A stretch of DNA of 64,000 nt from Fervidibacter canadensis. GTDB lineage: Bacteria; Armatimonadota; Fervidibacteria; Fervidibacterales; Fervidibacteraceae. The notes under the pieces are model-generated. The model was given only the letters and a program-made list of their open reading frames with translations, made no database searches and was not told the DNA's origin. Numbering within the stretch: position 1 is the first letter of the stretch; each line of letters starts with the position of its first letter. The position numbers and the translations under genes are program-made. Location of the stretch: the NCBI GenBank assembly GCA_041446545.1, contig JBGOEJ010000002.1, positions 1-64,000 of the forward strand, given 5' to 3'. Shown one piece after another: positions 51,339 through 59,958 of this stretch.

Positions 51339-52499
51339 ATGACCATCCTGTTTTATGCGCCATTGGAAACTTTCTACCGACCGACGGGCTCAGGGGTTTA
51401 CATTCGCCATCTTTTGGAAGCCCTCTTGCGCGTTGACCATCGCCATCGTTATCTCGTCTGGCACGGATGCATGGTGAAAGTGCCTACCCATTTGCGTCTT
51501 TTTCAACCGCCGCCGCAGTTAAGGGAGCGAGTGCGGGTGAGTGTTTTGCGGTTTCCGACCCGCCTTTTTCATCACCCCTACTTTCGCACCTTCCTGTTGC
51601 AAGTGGGCTCTTTGCCCCTTGCCGACTGGCTTTTCGGGATGCCCCAAGTTTTCTTCTCGCCCTTTTATCCCTTCCTTCCGCATCGTTTCGGGGCGCTGGT
51701 GTTGACAATTTTTGACTTAACTCCTTTTACCCATTCGTCGTGCCATCTGCCATCTATCCGTTGGGGGTCTTCCCTCACTTTGCTCTGGGCGAAACGGGCA
51801 AAAAGGCTTCTCACTTTCTCCGAGGCGGTCAAAGGGCAATTGGTCAATCGGCTCAGATTTGAGCCTTCTCGCATTGTGGTAACTCCTTTGGCGGCGGACG
51901 AACGGTTTCGTCCACAACCACCTGAGGTCATCGCAAAGGTGCGGGAGCGGTATGGTCTCCAGCGACCTTACCTGCTTTTTGTCGGGACGATAGAGCCGAG
52001 GAAAAACCTTCCGACCCTTCTTAAAGCCTTCGCTCCATTGACAAATTCATTGCCCCACCGACTGGTCTTGGTGGGGGCGAAGGGTTGGGGCTGGGAGCAA
52101 GTGGCAGGTGAAATAGAGCGGCTGGGCTTGAAAGGGCGGGTGATGTGCACCGAATATGTGCCCGATGAAGACTTGCCCGCCCTTATGAGCGGAGCCGACC
52201 TTTTCGTTTACCCTTCCTTGGGGGAAGGGTTTGGGTTGCCTCCGTTAGAGGCGATGGCATGTGGGACGCCCGTCCTTTGCAGCGACGCTCCTGCCCTCCC
52301 AGAAGTCGTCGGGGACGCCGCCCTCACTCTTCCCCCCACTGAAGTAGCAGCATGGACGGAAACCCTTCATCGGGTGTTGAGGGACGAAGGGTTGCGGGAA
52401 TCCTTGAGACGAAAAGGGTTGGAGCGCGCCCGACAATTTTCGTGGGAAGAGACGGCGAGACGGACTTTGCATGCCTTTGAAGCAGCCGCCGCCTCTTAG
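51339..52499 (+). CDS. Glycosyltransferase family 4
   Basis: A 386-residue GT-B enzyme. The N-terminal domain has FYRPTGSGVYIRHLLEALL and the second PYLLFVGTIEPRKNLPTLLK with VYPSLGEGFGLPPLEAMACG, the conserved donor site with E-x7-E. It follows GAGAGGGG. The next GT4 begins 40 bases downstream on the same strand. Probably part of capsule, O-antigen or glycolipid synthesis with its neighbours. Confidence 0.9.
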   Translation: MTILFYAPLETFYRPTGSGVYIRHLLEALLRVDHRHRYLVWHGCMVKVPTHLRLFQPPPQLRERVRVSVLRFPTRLFHHPYFRTFLLQVGSLPLADWLFGMPQVFFSPFYPFLPHRFGALVLTIFDLTPFTHSSCHLPSIRWGSSLTLLWAKRAKRLLTFSEAVKGQLVNRLRFEPSRIVVTPLAADERFRPQPPEVIAKVRERYGLQRPYLLFVGTIEPRKNLPTLLKAFAPLTNSLPHRLVLVGAKGWGWEQVAGEIERLGLKGRVMCTEYVPDEDLPALMSGADLFVYPSLGEGFGLPPLEAMACGTPVLCSDAPALPEVVGDAALTLPPTEVAAWTETLHRVLRDEGLRESLRRKGLERARQFSWEETARRTLHAFEAAAAS

Positions 52500-52538
52500 G
52501 ATGGGACGGTCGGAAAGGGAAAGGGGGCATGTTGAACT

Positions 52539-53660
52539 ATGCCACTGGTTCGCATCGGTTTTGATGCCCGCCCTGTCGTCGCCCGTTGGACGGGGATGCG
52601 CACCTACACAGGGCGTTTGGTCAGGGAACTGGTGAAGATGGCTCCCGAACTGGAAGTGTGGCTTTACTTTCACCTCGGCGAGGCGGAGGAGGGGCTTTTT
52701 TCTCACCCTCGCTTGCGGTGGCGGAAAGTGGCGGCGCCTTTTGGATGGTGGTGGACTTTTTTTCAGTTGCCTGCTGTCCTTCGTCGGGAAGGCATCGCCC
52801 TTTTTCATGCCGACTATATCGTCCCTCCCTTTGCTCCCTGTCCGACCATTGTGACGATGCACGACGCCATTTCGGCGATGTTTTTAGAGCCTTCAGGGTT
52901 GAGGACGCGCCTTGTGACCAACCTTCTCAGTCTCCTTTCGGTGCATCGGTCACGGTTTGTCCTTGTGCCTTCGGAAAGTGCTCGGCGGGATGTCGCCCGC
53001 CTTTTTCGGGTCGCCGAGGAAAAAATCGTCGTCACCCCTTATGGCGTCTCGGAGGAGTTCCGACCCTTGCAAAAGGAGGAAGCCCGCCAGCGAGTCGCCC
53101 GACGGTGGGGGATTAAGGGGCGGTTCGTTTTGACCGTCAACTTTTTTCGTCCCCGCAAAAATGCGCCCATCCTTGCCGCCGCTTTTCGGGAACTGCGGCG
53201 GCGCAAAGTCCCTATTGACTGGCTCGTCTTCGTCGGGGTCGCCCCGGAAACTTTGAAGCGATGCCTTTGTCAAGTTGCCGCTGAAGCCGCTGACCGCCTC
53301 CTCTTCACGGGATATGTGCCCGACGAAGCCTTGCCTTTGCTTTACAACGCCGCTGAAGTTTTCGCCTTTCCCTCTCGCTATGAAGGGTTTGGGTTGCCCG
53401 TTTTAGAGGCGATGGCGTGCGGGACACCCGTCGTCGCTGGTGATGCGCCAGCCGTCAACGAAATCGTCGGCGATGCGGCTCTCTTGGTGCCGCCCAACGA
53501 TTGGCGAAGGCTGGCAGAAGCACTGGAGCGAGTTTTGACAGATGCCCTTTTGGCGGAGCGATTGCGGCAAAAAGGCTTGAGCCTTGCGGCTTCCTATTCA
53601 TGGTCTCGCACGGCTGCCTTGACCTACCGAGTTTACCAAGCCGCTCTTCATCGGCTATAA
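52539..53660 (+). CDS. Glycosyltransferase family 4
   Basis: A 373-residue GT-B enzyme, related to the gene at 50165: it too opens with a FDARPVVARWTGMRTYTGRL stretch. The donor domain carries FVLTVNFFRPRKNAPILAAA and FPSRYEGFGLPVLEAMACG. Its last codon overlaps the TATAAT that may drive the DUF151 gene. Three GT4 genes in 3.5 kb suggest one polysaccharide locus. Confidence 0.9.
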   Translation: MPLVRIGFDARPVVARWTGMRTYTGRLVRELVKMAPELEVWLYFHLGEAEEGLFSHPRLRWRKVAAPFGWWWTFFQLPAVLRREGIALFHADYIVPPFAPCPTIVTMHDAISAMFLEPSGLRTRLVTNLLSLLSVHRSRFVLVPSESARRDVARLFRVAEEKIVVTPYGVSEEFRPLQKEEARQRVARRWGIKGRFVLTVNFFRPRKNAPILAAAFRELRRRKVPIDWLVFVGVAPETLKRCLCQVAAEAADRLLFTGYVPDEALPLLYNAAEVFAFPSRYEGFGLPVLEAMACGTPVVAGDAPAVNEIVGDAALLVPPNDWRRLAEALERVLTDALLAERLRQKGLSLAASYSWSRTAALTYRVYQAALHRL

Positions 53661-53680
53661 TGCCTAACGCACTCGTTAGG
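53656..53680 (+). promoter_or_regulatory. Promoter -10 and adjacent inverted repeat before the DUF151 gene
   Basis: TATAAT (53656-53661) overlaps the stop of the preceding gene; TTTACC at 53632 gives a weak -35 at 18-base spacing. Directly after the -10 stands CCTAACG CACT CGTTAGG (53663-53680), a perfect 7-bp inverted repeat that ends just before the AAAGGAGG ribosome site. It may be an operator or a leader hairpin. Confidence 0.45.
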
Positions 53681-53695
53681 AAAGGAGGGTCGGCT

Positions 53696-54157
53696 GTGAT
53701 TCGGGTGCAAACCCTTAGAGTTGCCAGAGACCAGTTCGGCAACCCGGTCGTTGTCTTAAGCGACCCAGAGACGGGGATGGAACTGCCCATTTGGATCGGA
53801 GAGGCGGAAGCCAACGCCATCAAATGGGAATTGGAGGGCGAGCAGTTGCCCCGCCCGATGACCCATGATTTGCTCCGCAACATTTTGCTGGAATTGGGGA
53901 TTGAGTTGGTGCGGGTAGAGATCAACGACTTGCGAGACAACACTTACTATGCGACACTGGTTTTGCGGTGGAACGGGCGCTACCACGCCATTGATTGCCG
54001 TCCTTCCGACGGCATCGCTTTGGCGGTGCGGATGAATGCTCCTGTCTATGTGGACGAAGAAGTCGCCAAGTCAGCGGGGCATTTCCCCCGACCCAGCCGC
54101 CGAGAAATTGAGCGCTTCCTTCGCCTCATCAAGGATGTGGAGTTGCCCGAAAGTTAA
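53696..54157 (+). CDS. Bifunctional nuclease family protein (DUF151)
   Basis: A 153-residue cytosolic protein of the DUF151 family: VVLSDPETGMELPIWIGEAEA, RPMTHDLLRNILLELG, and CRPSDGIALAVRMNAPVYVDE are the family's three conserved blocks. Family members degrade DNA and RNA in vitro in one studied plant/bacterial case; the role in bacteria is not settled. The GTG start is supported by AAAGGAGG 8 bases upstream; a longer frame overlaps the GT4 gene. It runs into trxA with 20 bases between, likely one operon. Confidence 0.88.
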   Translation: MIRVQTLRVARDQFGNPVVVLSDPETGMELPIWIGEAEANAIKWELEGEQLPRPMTHDLLRNILLELGIELVRVEINDLRDNTYYATLVLRWNGRYHAIDCRPSDGIALAVRMNAPVYVDEEVAKSAGHFPRPSRREIERFLRLIKDVELPES

Positions 54158-54177
54158 CGCTCAAGGAGGTGTCAAAG

Positions 54178-54507
54178 ATGGCAGCGGTCATGGAAGTGAA
54201 TACGGGCAATTTTCGGCGGGAGGTCCTTGAAAGCGACCTGCCTGTCATGGTGGACTTTTGGGCGGAATGGTGCGTGCCTTGCCGAATGATTGCGCCCATC
54301 GTAGAGCGGCTCGCTGAGCGCTATGTTGGGCGCTTGAAAGTCGCCAAGTTGGATGTGGACAAAAACCAAGACTTGGCGATTGAGTATCAGGTCATGAGCA
54401 TCCCGACGCTGCTGTTTTTCAAAAACGGGCAAGAGGTAGACCGCATCGTTGGTGCCGTCGGCGAACAAGCCATCGTCCAAAAGATTGAAGCCCTCTTACA
54501 AGGTTGA
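54178..54507 (+). CDS. trxA: Thioredoxin with WCVPC active site
   Basis: A 109-residue thioredoxin, full-length. The active site reads WCVPC at residues 31-35, instead of the WCGPC found in nearly all thioredoxins. The rest is regular: VDFWAEWC, APIVERLAERY, KLDVDKNQDLA, the cis-Pro in SIPTLLFFKNG. It reduces disulfides in cytosolic proteins. AAGGAGGTG precedes the ATG. A thioredoxin reductase is not in the window. Confidence 0.92.
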   Translation: MAAVMEVNTGNFRREVLESDLPVMVDFWAEWCVPCRMIAPIVERLAERYVGRLKVAKLDVDKNQDLAIEYQVMSIPTLLFFKNGQEVDRIVGAVGEQAIVQKIEALLQG

Positions 54508-54513
54508 AGAGGC

Positions 54514-54729
54514 ATGATGCTCTCCTCTTGCGTCCTGACGGTGAGCGATTTAAACGCCGTTGGTGTCACGGCTGCCTTGACTGGCTTTGTCGGGTTCACT
54601 TTGGGCTTGTGGATGTTGGTCTGGTCAGGTTTTGACTCAACGGGGCGAGTTAAACCGAACCTTTGGGGTTGGCTTGCTCTGTCGGTCGTCAGTTACTTGC
54701 TGATGCTTTGGGGCTTGATCAAAGCGTAA
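54514..54729 (+). CDS. Small two-helix membrane protein
   Basis: A 71-residue protein with two hydrophobic helices (VGVTAALTGFVGFTLGLWMLVW and NLWGWLALSVVSYLLMLWGLI) joined by a short polar loop. It follows trxA at a 6-base gap and precedes ftsW by 57 bases, so it may share their transcript. Family unknown. Confidence 0.6.
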   Translation: MMLSSCVLTVSDLNAVGVTAALTGFVGFTLGLWMLVWSGFDSTGRVKPNLWGWLALSVVSYLLMLWGLIKA

Positions 54730-54786
54730 AGTCGCTTTTCTTCCGACGAGGGATGCCAGAAAACTCACGGGAGAAGGTGGAAAGGT

Positions 54787-56019
54787 GTGGTGAACCAAAC
54801 GAGGGGTTCGTTGCCTTCGGGGGTGCGGGCGTGGCTTTTCGGGCTGACAGTTGTCGGGGTTTTGATGGGCTGGGTGTTTTTGTTCAGCGCCAGTTATCCT
54901 CTTTCGGCTGCCCAATGGGGCGATGCCTTTGCGGTGGCAGGACGCCAATTCCGATTCCTTATGGGCGCTATCGTCCTATTCGCTTGCGGGGCGTTCCTCC
55001 CTCTACGGTGGTTTCGGGTAGGGGCGTTCTTTGCCCATGGGGCTGTCTTATTGCTTCTCGTCCTGACCTTGCGGTTCGGTGTCTCTGTCGGTGGGGCTGC
55101 CCGATGGTTGGCTTTTGGACCTTTTCAGGTGCAACCGTCGGAATTTGCGAAGGTGACTTTGGTGCTTGTTTTAGCCTGGGCGATGGGGCAGTGGAGGGCA
55201 TCACGCTTGTGGTGGCAAAAGGGAGGTTGGTGGTTGCTAAGTGTCGGGCTATGGATAGGTTCGGTCGTTTTGGTGCTGCTGCAACCTCATTTGAGTGGCG
55301 GCATCATCTTGGCGAGCATTGGGGCAGCCACGCTTTTGCTTGCCCGAATGCCTTTGCTTCTCTGGTTGGCGACCTTTATGGGGGTCGGGATAGCAGGCTA
55401 CAGCGTTCGGCATGCTATCCTGCATCCCTACCAGCAAAAACGCTGGCAAACGGCTCACGGCTTTCGCTGGGGGGATGAGCGACGATTGCACTATCAATCC
55501 CGTCAAGCCACTTTAGCGCTGGGGGCAGGGGGTTGGTTTGGTCGGGGACTTTTCCAAGGGCGACAGAAGTTTTTGTTTCTGCCTTCCGCACACAACGATT
55601 TCGTCTTCGCCGTCATCGGCGAGGAGTGGGGATTTTGGGGAAGCGTTGGCGTCCTTGCTTTTTTCACCCTGCTGATTTACTGGGCTTTGCGGGTCGCTGC
55701 CAGTTGCTCCGACCCTTTCCTTTCAGGGATTGCCGGCGGATTAGGCTTTTGGCTGTGGTTTCAAGCCCTTCTTCACATCGCCGTCAATGTCGGCTTGCTC
55801 CCGCCGACGGGCATTCCTTTGCCCTTCGTCAGTGCGGGCGGTTCGTCTCTTGGGAGCACCCTCTTAGCGATGGGGCTGCTGGTCAATGTCGCTCGTCAAG
55901 GGGAGGCAGAGCAAGGGAGGGGGATGGGCAATGGTGTGGGTGATGGCAGGGGGCGGGACAGGGGGACACATCTATCCCGCCATCGCCCTCGCGACCGCCG
56001 CACAGCAAAAAATCTCTGA
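54787..56019 (+). CDS. ftsW: SEDS peptidoglycan polymerase FtsW
   Basis: A 410-residue SEDS protein with ten helices. FGVSVGGAARWLAFGPFQVQ, QPSEFAKVTLVLVLAWA, LLQPHLSGGI (Asp replaced by His in the usual QPDLG), and PPTGIPLPFVSAGGSSL are the FtsW/RodA hallmarks. It polymerises lipid II glycan strands at the septum with a class B PBP. Placement before murG supports FtsW over RodA. The GTG start has GAAGGTGG upstream. The last 30 residues are a low-complexity Arg/Gly tail created by the overlap with murG. Confidence 0.9.
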   Translation: MVNQTRGSLPSGVRAWLFGLTVVGVLMGWVFLFSASYPLSAAQWGDAFAVAGRQFRFLMGAIVLFACGAFLPLRWFRVGAFFAHGAVLLLLVLTLRFGVSVGGAARWLAFGPFQVQPSEFAKVTLVLVLAWAMGQWRASRLWWQKGGWWLLSVGLWIGSVVLVLLQPHLSGGIILASIGAATLLLARMPLLLWLATFMGVGIAGYSVRHAILHPYQQKRWQTAHGFRWGDERRLHYQSRQATLALGAGGWFGRGLFQGRQKFLFLPSAHNDFVFAVIGEEWGFWGSVGVLAFFTLLIYWALRVAASCSDPFLSGIAGGLGFWLWFQALLHIAVNVGLLPPTGIPLPFVSAGGSSLGSTLLAMGLLVNVARQGEAEQGRGMGNGVGDGRGRDRGTHLSRHRPRDRRTAKNL

Positions 56020-57058
56020 CCTTCAAGTGCGCTTTCTCGGCACCGCCCGCTCCTTAGACCAAGCCATTTTCGCCCGCTATGGTTACCCTTTCTATGCCCT
56101 TCCTGTCCGCCCTTTCCCTGCTTTTTTGCTGTCTCCCAAGAGTTTGCCGGCAGCCTTCAGCCTGCTTCGGGGACTGGCGGTTGCCCTTCAACTTTTTCGC
56201 CGATGGCAACCGACGGTCGTTATCGGCACGGGCGGTTACGCTTCCCTCTGTGCCCTTTTGGCAGGGCGTTTGGTCAACTCTGTCGGTGTCCTTTTTGAAG
56301 CCAACGCCGTCCCAGGTCGCGCCAACAAAGTCCTCGCCCGCCTCGCTGACCTTATCGCCACCGGTTTCCCTGAAGCCGTCGCTGCTTTCCCCTCTTCAAA
56401 AGCCTATTGGACAGGTGTTCCCATCCGACCTGATTTTCTAAGGTGCGAAAGGGAAAGCGCCCGAAGAGCCTTAGGGTTGGGCGAAGACGAACGACTTTTG
56501 GTCGTCCTCGGCGGAAGTCAAGGAGCGAAGCGGTTGAACGAAGCCCTTTGGGATGCCTTGCCTTTATTGTTGCCTCAACAAGAAAAATTGCACATCGTCC
56601 ACTTTTGTGGGATGCAGTGGGAACCGATGGCTCAACAAATTCGCCAAAGCCTTCCCGGCGATTGGCGCCATCGTTATCAGCCCTTCGGCTTCCGCGACGA
56701 CATTGCCGTTTTCCTTCACGCCGCCGACTTATCGGTGTCACGGGCGGGTGCCAATGCCATCGCCGAATTGCTGGTAGCGGGTGTCCCTGCTATCCTCGTG
56801 CCTTACCCTTTCGCCATTCATGACCACCAACGCTTTAACGCCCTGAGTGTCGCCAAGCGTGGGGCGGCGGAAATGGTGTTGGACGCTGAACTGACGGGGG
56901 AGCGATTGGCAGAGGAAGTGATGGCGTTGTTGAGAGATGAAAGGCGCAGGGCACAAATGAGGATGGCAGCGCGCCAAATTGCCCGCCCTTCGGCGGCAGA
57001 CGACCTCGTCGGGCACATTCAGCAACTTTTGAGCAGGGAAGCCAAGAGGAGGGAGTGA
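55931..57058 (+). CDS. murG: UDP-GlcNAc:lipid I transferase MurG
   Basis: A 375-residue GT28 enzyme that turns lipid I into lipid II. VMAGGGTGGHIYPAIALA at the start, FEANAVPGRANKVLARLAD, VLGGSQGAKRLNEALW and SRAGANAIAELLVAGVPAIL are the family motifs. The ATG (MVWVMAGGG) is the natural start and lies behind GGGAGGGGGATGGGC; it overlaps the end of ftsW by 89 bases in another frame. murC begins 7 bases after the stop. Confidence 0.93.
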   Translation: MVWVMAGGGTGGHIYPAIALATAAQQKISDLQVRFLGTARSLDQAIFARYGYPFYALPVRPFPAFLLSPKSLPAAFSLLRGLAVALQLFRRWQPTVVIGTGGYASLCALLAGRLVNSVGVLFEANAVPGRANKVLARLADLIATGFPEAVAAFPSSKAYWTGVPIRPDFLRCERESARRALGLGEDERLLVVLGGSQGAKRLNEALWDALPLLLPQQEKLHIVHFCGMQWEPMAQQIRQSLPGDWRHRYQPFGFRDDIAVFLHAADLSVSRAGANAIAELLVAGVPAILVPYPFAIHDHQRFNALSVAKRGAAEMVLDAELTGERLAEEVMALLRDERRRAQMRMAARQIARPSAADDLVGHIQQLLSREAKRRE

Positions 57059-57065
57059 CCTGCCA

Positions 57066-58502
57066 ATGTCCGACAGCGAGATGTTCCCTTATCGCAAAGT
57101 CCACATGGTCGGCATCGGAGGCGCGGGGATGAGTGCCCTCGCTGAAGTGTTGCTCGCCAACGGCGTGACAGTGGCAGGCTCGGATTTGGAAGCCTCTTCT
57201 TTCACCGAGCGGTTACGGCGCAAAGGGGCAACGGTCTTCGTCGGTCACGATCCCGCTCACTTGACGGAGGCGGAAGCCATCATCGTCAGCAGTGCCATCG
57301 CCCTTGACAACCCTGAAGTGGTAGAGGCGCGCCGACGAGGTTTGCCCGTCCTTCACCGCGCCGACGCTTTAGCCTTGCTTTTGCGAGGCAAAACTTCTAT
57401 CGCCGTCGCCGGCACGCACGGCAAGAGCACGACGACTGCCATGATTGGGCACATCCTTGCCCAACTGGGTTACGACCCGACAGTGTTGGTGGGGGCGGAG
57501 GTGTTGGATTTTGACGGCAACTGTCGGGTCGGAGGCAGCGATTGGTTCGTCGTGGAAGCCGACGAATCGGACGGCTCTTTTTTGAAGTTGTCGCCGACCC
57601 ACATCGTCGTCACCAACATTGAGTTAGACCATCCCGACCATTACGCCGACGAAGAAGCCGTCTTTGCCGCTTTCACGGCTTTTGCTCAACGGCTCAGTGG
57701 AGAGGGGTTGTTGGTCGTGAACGCCGATTGCCCGCGAGCAAGCCGCTTGCCTTTCTGCCTTTCCCGTCCTGTTTGGTGGATGAGTTTTGGCGTTCAAAAG
57801 GAAGCCGATTATTGCGCCCATTCTTTGCGCCAAAGGGAGGGAAGATGGCAATTTGCCCTTCGGCGGCGGGCGAAGGAATTGGGGGAAGTGCGCCTAAAAC
57901 TGTTTGGCAAGCACAATGTCGCTAACGCCTTGGCAGCCCTTTGCACCTGTTTGGAGTTGACAGGGGCTCCCTTTTTCGCCGTCGCCGAAGCCCTCGGGCA
58001 ATTTCAGGGGTTGCGCCGTCGCTTTGAAATTGTCGGTCAAGTTCGTGGCATCACCGTCGTGAGCGATTATGCCCACCATCCGACCGAAATCGCCGTCACT
58101 TTACAAGCCGCCCGACAGGCGTTTCAGGGGCGTCTTTGGGTCGTTTTTCAACCGCACCGCTATAGCCGAACGCAACGACTTTGGAAAGCCTTTGGGGAAG
58201 CCTTTCAGGAAGCCGATGGTGTCTGGGTGACCGAAATTTATGCCGCTTCCGAACCGCCCATCGCCGGCATCACGGGAGCACTGATCGCCGACGCCATCAA
58301 AGAGCGTCATCCCGAAAAGCCTGTCAAGTTTTCCGCCGATTGGGACGAAATTTTGTCCGAAGTCCGTCAAATCGCCCGTCAAGGCGACGCTATTTTGCTG
58401 GTAGGTGCAGGCGACCTTTACAAAGTAGCACCAAAATTGTTGACGGCGCTGTCTAATGTCGCAGGTTCGCAGGCGACAGGGGACGAGGGTGTCAGGCGTT
58501 AA
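57066..58502 (+). CDS. murC: UDP-N-acetylmuramate-L-alanine ligase
   Basis: A 478-residue Mur ligase. MVGIGGAGMSALAEVLL is the N-terminal UDP site; VAGTHGKSTTTAMIGHILAQ the ATP loop; FVVEADESDGSFL and VTNIELDHPDHY the Mg/ligase sites; DYAHHPTEI and FQPHRYSRTQRL complete the C-terminal domain. It adds L-Ala to UDP-MurNAc in the cytosol. Order and length are normal for the family. Confidence 0.95.
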   Translation: MSDSEMFPYRKVHMVGIGGAGMSALAEVLLANGVTVAGSDLEASSFTERLRRKGATVFVGHDPAHLTEAEAIIVSSAIALDNPEVVEARRRGLPVLHRADALALLLRGKTSIAVAGTHGKSTTTAMIGHILAQLGYDPTVLVGAEVLDFDGNCRVGGSDWFVVEADESDGSFLKLSPTHIVVTNIELDHPDHYADEEAVFAAFTAFAQRLSGEGLLVVNADCPRASRLPFCLSRPVWWMSFGVQKEADYCAHSLRQREGRWQFALRRRAKELGEVRLKLFGKHNVANALAALCTCLELTGAPFFAVAEALGQFQGLRRRFEIVGQVRGITVVSDYAHHPTEIAVTLQAARQAFQGRLWVVFQPHRYSRTQRLWKAFGEAFQEADGVWVTEIYAASEPPIAGITGALIADAIKERHPEKPVKFSADWDEILSEVRQIARQGDAILLVGAGDLYKVAPKLLTALSNVAGSQATGDEGVRR

Positions 58503-58540
58503 AACCGCCTTGCACCAGCGACGGAGGTTGAAAAGCATCT

Positions 58541-59449
58541 ATGACCCGCAAAGACATAGAGCAACTGACGCGGTTGGTTAACACACCGCCCAAACTCAAC
58601 GAGCCCATGTCTGAGCACACCACCCTTCGGGTCGGTGGACCTGCGGACGCGCTCGTGCATGTCAGCACTTTGAGCGAGTTGCGGTCGCTCGTGCAATTTT
58701 GTCGGGAGCGGGAAATCCCTTTGTTCATCTTGGGCGAGGGAAGTAACCTTATCGTTCGGGATGGCGGTCTTCGGGGCATCGTCTTGCGCTTAGGGGGGCA
58801 ATTGCAACAAATCCACTTCAACACGACAAAAGTAACGGTCGGCGGGGGCGTTTATTTGCCTCATCTGCTTGTCAAGGCGGCTCGGAGAGGGTTGAAGGGG
58901 TTGGAGCGTTGCACAGGTGTCCCTGGCACTGTCGGGGGGGCTCTCATCTCTAACGCCGGCACCGCCGATGAGTTCATCGGCGACCTCGTCCAAAGCGTCA
59001 CCGTCCTGACGGAAGGAGGGGAAGTGCGAGAGTTAAGCCGTGACGAACTTCGTTTCAGTTACCGATGGAGCAACCTGAGGGAGAAAGGGCTCATCATCGT
59101 GGGCGCTACTTTGACCCTTGAACCTGATGAGCCTTCCGCCATCATGGAACGGATTCGTCGTCGTTGGCACTACCGCCGTCAAACGCAGCCTGTTGACCAA
59201 CCTTGTGCCGGTTGCATCTTCAAAAATCCGCCAGGCGAGCGGGCGGGGCGGTTGCTGGACGCCGCTGGCTTGAAAGGTGTCCGCATCGGCGATGCCCAAG
59301 TCTCACCCATCCATGCCAACTTCATCGTCAACTTGGGCAGGGCAACCGCCAAAGATGTCCTAACCCTCGCTGAGCACATGCGCCAAACCGTTTACCAACG
59401 CTTCGGCATTTTGCTGGACTACGAGGTGCAAATCGTCGGCGAGGAGTGA
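58541..59449 (+). CDS. murB: UDP-N-acetylenolpyruvoylglucosamine reductase
   Basis: A 302-residue FAD enzyme that makes UDP-MurNAc. MSEHTTLRVGGPADALVHVS and LGEGSNLIVRDGGLRGIVLRLG are the FAD sites; GVPGTVGGALISNAGT follows. The catalytic stretch reads CAGCIFKNPPGERAGRLLDA, where a Cys stands in the usual Ser/Cys proton-donor position. It is a short type II MurB, without the extra loop of the E. coli enzyme. GGAGGTTGA is about 9 bases before the ATG. Confidence 0.93.
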   Translation: MTRKDIEQLTRLVNTPPKLNEPMSEHTTLRVGGPADALVHVSTLSELRSLVQFCREREIPLFILGEGSNLIVRDGGLRGIVLRLGGQLQQIHFNTTKVTVGGGVYLPHLLVKAARRGLKGLERCTGVPGTVGGALISNAGTADEFIGDLVQSVTVLTEGGEVRELSRDELRFSYRWSNLREKGLIIVGATLTLEPDEPSAIMERIRRRWHYRRQTQPVDQPCAGCIFKNPPGERAGRLLDAAGLKGVRIGDAQVSPIHANFIVNLGRATAKDVLTLAEHMRQTVYQRFGILLDYEVQIVGEE

Positions 59450-59473
59450 CAACCTCAAAGGGAGGCGAACAGC

Positions 59474-59938
59474 GTGGAAATTCCGCCCGTGATGATGGAG
59501 CGGATAGAGCGGGAGTTGGAGGGACTGAAGGGGGAAGTGAACGCGCTCAAGACAGCGGTGCAAGAGGAACGGGTCGGTCGGGAGCAAATTCTCGCCCGTG
59601 TCGCCGCTGTAGAACAACGCCTCGCCGCTTTAGAGCAACGCCTTGCTGCTTTGGAGGAGCGGGTGGCGGCTTTGGAGCAAGAGTTGCAAAGGCAAGTGGA
59701 GCGCCTCTGGCAAGAGTTATCGGCACTGCGAACAGAACTGGCTGCCCTCAAAGCGGCTTTTGAAGAACGCTTCAAAGCCGTTGAGGAGCGTTTCAGAGCC
59801 GTTGAGGAGCGCTTCAGAGCCATTGAGGAACGCCTGCGGGCGATAGAGGGACGGTTGCGAACGATTGTGCTGCTGATTCTGACGACTTGGGTTTCGGTGT
59901 TGGCTGTCCTCATCACCCTGTTCTTTCGGAGAGGCTGA
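59474..59938 (+). CDS. Coiled-coil protein with a C-terminal membrane helix, inside the dcw cluster
   Basis: A 154-residue protein. Residues 8-125 are one long coiled coil with strong heptads (VEQRLAALEQRLAALEERVA, then FKAVEERFRAVEERFRAIEE). Residues 131-150 form a membrane helix (IVLLILTTWVSVLAVLITLF) with a basic end (FRRG). The start is GTG behind GGGAGGCGAACAGC. It sits between murB and ddl on the same strand. No family recognised; a tail-anchored scaffold near the divisome is inference. Confidence 0.7.
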   Translation: MEIPPVMMERIERELEGLKGEVNALKTAVQEERVGREQILARVAAVEQRLAALEQRLAALEERVAALEQELQRQVERLWQELSALRTELAALKAAFEERFKAVEERFRAVEERFRAIEERLRAIEGRLRTIVLLILTTWVSVLAVLITLFFRRG

Positions 59939-59958
59939 AAGGAGCGGGTGACGGGAAG

